This document shows, in pieces, positions 61,466-64,000 of a DNA stretch of 64,000 nt. The translations under genes were made by a program, and so were the position numbers. Numbering within the stretch: position 1 is the stretch's first letter; each line of letters starts with the position of its first letter. The stretch covers positions 111,989,506 to 112,053,505 of the forward strand of contig NC_092053.1 in assembly GCF_003086295.3 (NCBI RefSeq), read 5' to 3'. The notes beneath the pieces are model-generated. The model was not told the origin of the DNA, did no database searches, and saw nothing but the letters and a program-made list of their open reading frames with translations. The DNA comes from Arachis hypogaea (Eukaryota > Streptophyta > Magnoliopsida > Fabales > Fabaceae).

Positions 61466-64000
61466 TGAGCGGGTATTTTATACGCTTTTTGGCATCATTT
61501 TCATATAGTTTTTATTATGTTTTGTTTAAGTTTTATTATGTTTTCATAGGTTTTAGTGCAAAATTCATATTTTTGGATTCTACTTTGAGTTTGTGTGCTT
61601 TATGATGATTTCAGGTATTTTCTGGCTGAAATTAAGGAGTTTTGGCAAAAGTCTAAGTCAGAGATAGAGAAAGGACTGCAGATGCTGTCAGATTTTGACC
61701 TCCATGCACTTGAAGGAGCATTTTTGGAGCTACAGAAGTCCAAATGGCGCGCTCTCAACGGCTATGCAAAGCTAACATCCAGGGCTTTTCAAAAATATAT
61801 AATAGTTTATACTTTGCTCTGGAAATGAAGACCCAAAACTGGCGTTGGACGCCCAAAAGGGAGCAGATGGCACCCAATGCCCAAAAAAGAGTCCAAAGCT
61901 GGCGTCCAATGCCCCAGAGGGAGTACCAACTCGTGGCTTCACTCAAACTCAGCCTAAACACTCATCAAGTAGGCCCGGAAAGTGGATTTTTGCATTACAA
62001 GACTAGTTTATCTTATTTCTGTAATTCTTAGTTATCTGATTAGTATATATAGAACAAGGATCACCCTTGTTCAGGACTTTTATCTTCTTCCCCCACTTTT
62101 ACATTCGAATATTATTCTATGTACAATATGAGTCACTAACCTCCTAGGTTAAAGTTAGGAGCTCTATTGACTCTTATGGATTAATAATATTACTGTTCTA
62201 TTTCAATCTATGCTTGATTCTTTTCTAAGATGTATCTTTGTTCTTCATCCTAATGAAGTGGGAGTGTAACTTGACCGTCATCCCTATTTCACATGGGTTC
62301 TTACGGGTCCTTGACGAGATAGTATTGAACCACAAGCTTGATTATACATCTCTTAGACGGCTAATCCACGACTTCATGGAAACTTGGAGACATCAGTTCA
62401 GCCGAGGTACGGGGCGATTAGAGCGTTTGTGGTATAGGCTAGAATCAAAGAAGCAACACTCTCTGATCCGAAAGATCTGACCTTGTCTGTGGCATTTTGT
62501 GTAGGATCACCAAGGGAATAGACTGCAGAAGCTTCACCCCCGTTCAGATTGGATGACCACTGACCTGGTGTTAGTCACTTACAGCTTGCCATGGAATAAT
62601 CATCAGAAGTTGAAGTAGACAGTGAGAAAAGTTGATCCAGAAGGAGGAAGCATCTCTGAAGCCTCAACCATTCTCTCATCACTGATTTCACACCTATCCA
62701 GTAACTTTATTTATTCTGTTTTATACGTTTTTCACTACAACTATATTTTCTATCCGCCTGACTAAGATCTACAAGATAGCCATTGCTTGTTCAAACCAAC
62801 AATCTCCGTGGGATCGACCCTCACTCACCTAAGATATTACTTGGACGACCCGGTGCACTTGCCGGTCTATCTGTGTAAATATTACGGAGTCAATTTCGTG
62901 CACCAAGTTTTTGGCGCCGTTGTCGGGGATTGTTCGAGTTTGACAAACTACCGGATTATCTTGTTGCTTAGATTAAGTACATTTTACTATTTTGTTTCGT
63001 GTCTTTTGTTTTCTTTTTCAAAAACTTTTGCAAAATCAATCTTTTCTTTGTCTTTTATTTGAGTCTAGTATCAGTTCTTAAGTTTGGTGTCCTTTGTATG
63101 TTTTTTATTTTCTTTAAATTTTCAAATTTGTTCTTAAGTGTTCTTCTTGGTATTCAAGTTGTTCTTGTTTCTTTTCTTGTTTTGATCTTAAAATTTTTAA
63201 GTTTGGTGTCTTTTGGTATTTTTCTTTAAAATTTTGAAAAACTAGTGTCTTTGATCTAACAATTTTAAGTTTGGTGTCTTTTGGTTGTTTTTATCTTTCT
63301 TCATTAATTCGAAAAAAAAGCAAAAATATTTCTTTTATCTTTATTCAAATTTTCGAAAATATTATTTCCTTTTTTTCTTGATTTAAAAAAAAATTAAGCT
63401 TGGTGTTTTCTTTTTAGTGAAGTTAAATTTCAAATTTCAAATCTTATCTTTTCAACTTATTTTCACATCATTATCTTATCTTATCTTAATTTCAAATTTC
63501 AAAGTCAAATCTTTTCAAATTTCAAAAATTTTTCAAATCTTCACCATATCTTATCTTTTCAACTTATTTTCAAATCTTTTTTCTTATTTTGTTTCAATTT
63601 CAAAATTCAAAATCAAATCTTTTTCAAATATTTTCAATTCTTATCTTGTTGACTTTCCCTTTCCAATTTCAAATTTCAAAAATTTTTAAAATCAAATCTT
63701 TTCCAAGTCTTCTATCTTATCTTATTTTCAAATCTTTCTTAATTAGTTACTTGTTTTATCTTATTTTAATTTTAGAAGTTTGGTATCTCTTTAATACTCT
63801 CCTTTCTCTTCCCTCTTTTTTAAAACTTCCTAACTAACTATTTTATCTTCTATTTTCGAAAACTTCTTACCTCTTTCTCTTTCTTCTTTTTCGAAAATCA
63901 CAATTAATTTTCAAATCTTTTTAATTCAATTAATAATTAAAATAAAAACAAAAATATTTTAATTCTAGTATCCCTTTTTACTTCTTCATATTCAAATTCT
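61466..64000 (+). mobile_element. Element 3: 5' part of a third Athila-like LTR retrotransposon
   Basis: 5' LTR (61466-62905; start TGAGCGGGTATTTTATACGC, close to element 1), primer site TGGCGCCGTTGTCGGGGAT (62912-62930, one mismatch), then a leader rich in TTTTCAAA and AAGTTTGGTGTC repeats. Gag would lie beyond the right edge. ORFs in the leader (63417-63837) are Phe/Ser-rich composition artefacts. Confidence 0.8.
62912..62930 (+). promoter_or_regulatory. Primer-binding site of element 3
   Basis: Complement of the tRNA-Asp 3' end with one C-to-T difference. Confidence 0.82.

Overview
The window is plant nuclear DNA, AT-rich, with spliced genes and many transposable elements. Long terminal repeats (LTRs) of a type I associate with peanut (Arachis) genomes, beginning TGATGAGCGGATAATTTATA, together with legume-type MITEs, make Arachis or a close relative the best guess. 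The genus call rests on remembered repeat sequence, not on a search.

Layout. 1-8.4 kb: 3' end of a TrmL-like (SpoU/SPOUT) tRNA 2'-O-methyltransferase gene (+). Its last visible intron is 7.7 kb long and holds a near full-length RTE-type LINE with target-site duplications, a foldback element and MITEs. 9-10.7 kb: a hAT-like MITE, and a 655-bp hAT-like element with a perfect 8-bp target-site duplication. 10.7-21.8 kb: two Mutator-like (MULE) remnants. Each pairs a decayed transposase with a convergent reading frame for a GRF-type zinc finger plus C-terminal membrane segment. MITEs follow. 21.9-23.8 kb: an intact intronless PPR-DYW gene, with a tandem duplicate of its 3' end directly downstream. 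26.9-34.1 kb: an apparently intact seven-exon terpene synthase of the TPS-b type (-), predicted 586 aa; its 3.3-kb intron 2 contains a large inverted repeat with a nested MULE-type MITE. 34-40 kb: decayed DNA elements and a 2.5-kb solo LTR with an AATTT duplication.

40.3-64 kb: retrotransposon territory. There are three related Ty3/Gypsy elements of Athila-like type. All use a primer-binding site that matches the 3' end of tRNA-Asp. Element 1 (40.33-48.76 kb) has an open gag-protease frame, no reverse transcriptase, RNase H or integrase, and a separate 128-codon ORF. Element 2 (54.12-60.91 kb) has the same plan but is decayed. Element 3 (from 61.47 kb) runs off the right edge. Between them lie two LTR copies of another family, a plant mobile domain pseudogene fragment, and a 531-bp MULE-type element with long inverted ends.

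Host genes expected to work are the methyltransferase, the PPR-DYW protein (organelle RNA editing) and the terpene synthase (plastid monoterpene-type product). They are unrelated in pathway. The least explained material is in the non-autonomous LTR elements: regular arrays of GC-rich palindromes, a duplicated block next to the 3' LTR containing AAGTTTGGTGT, a conserved noncoding 3' segment, and the 128-codon ORF. The repeated pairing of a MULE transposase with a GRF-zinc-finger/membrane ORF is the other lead.
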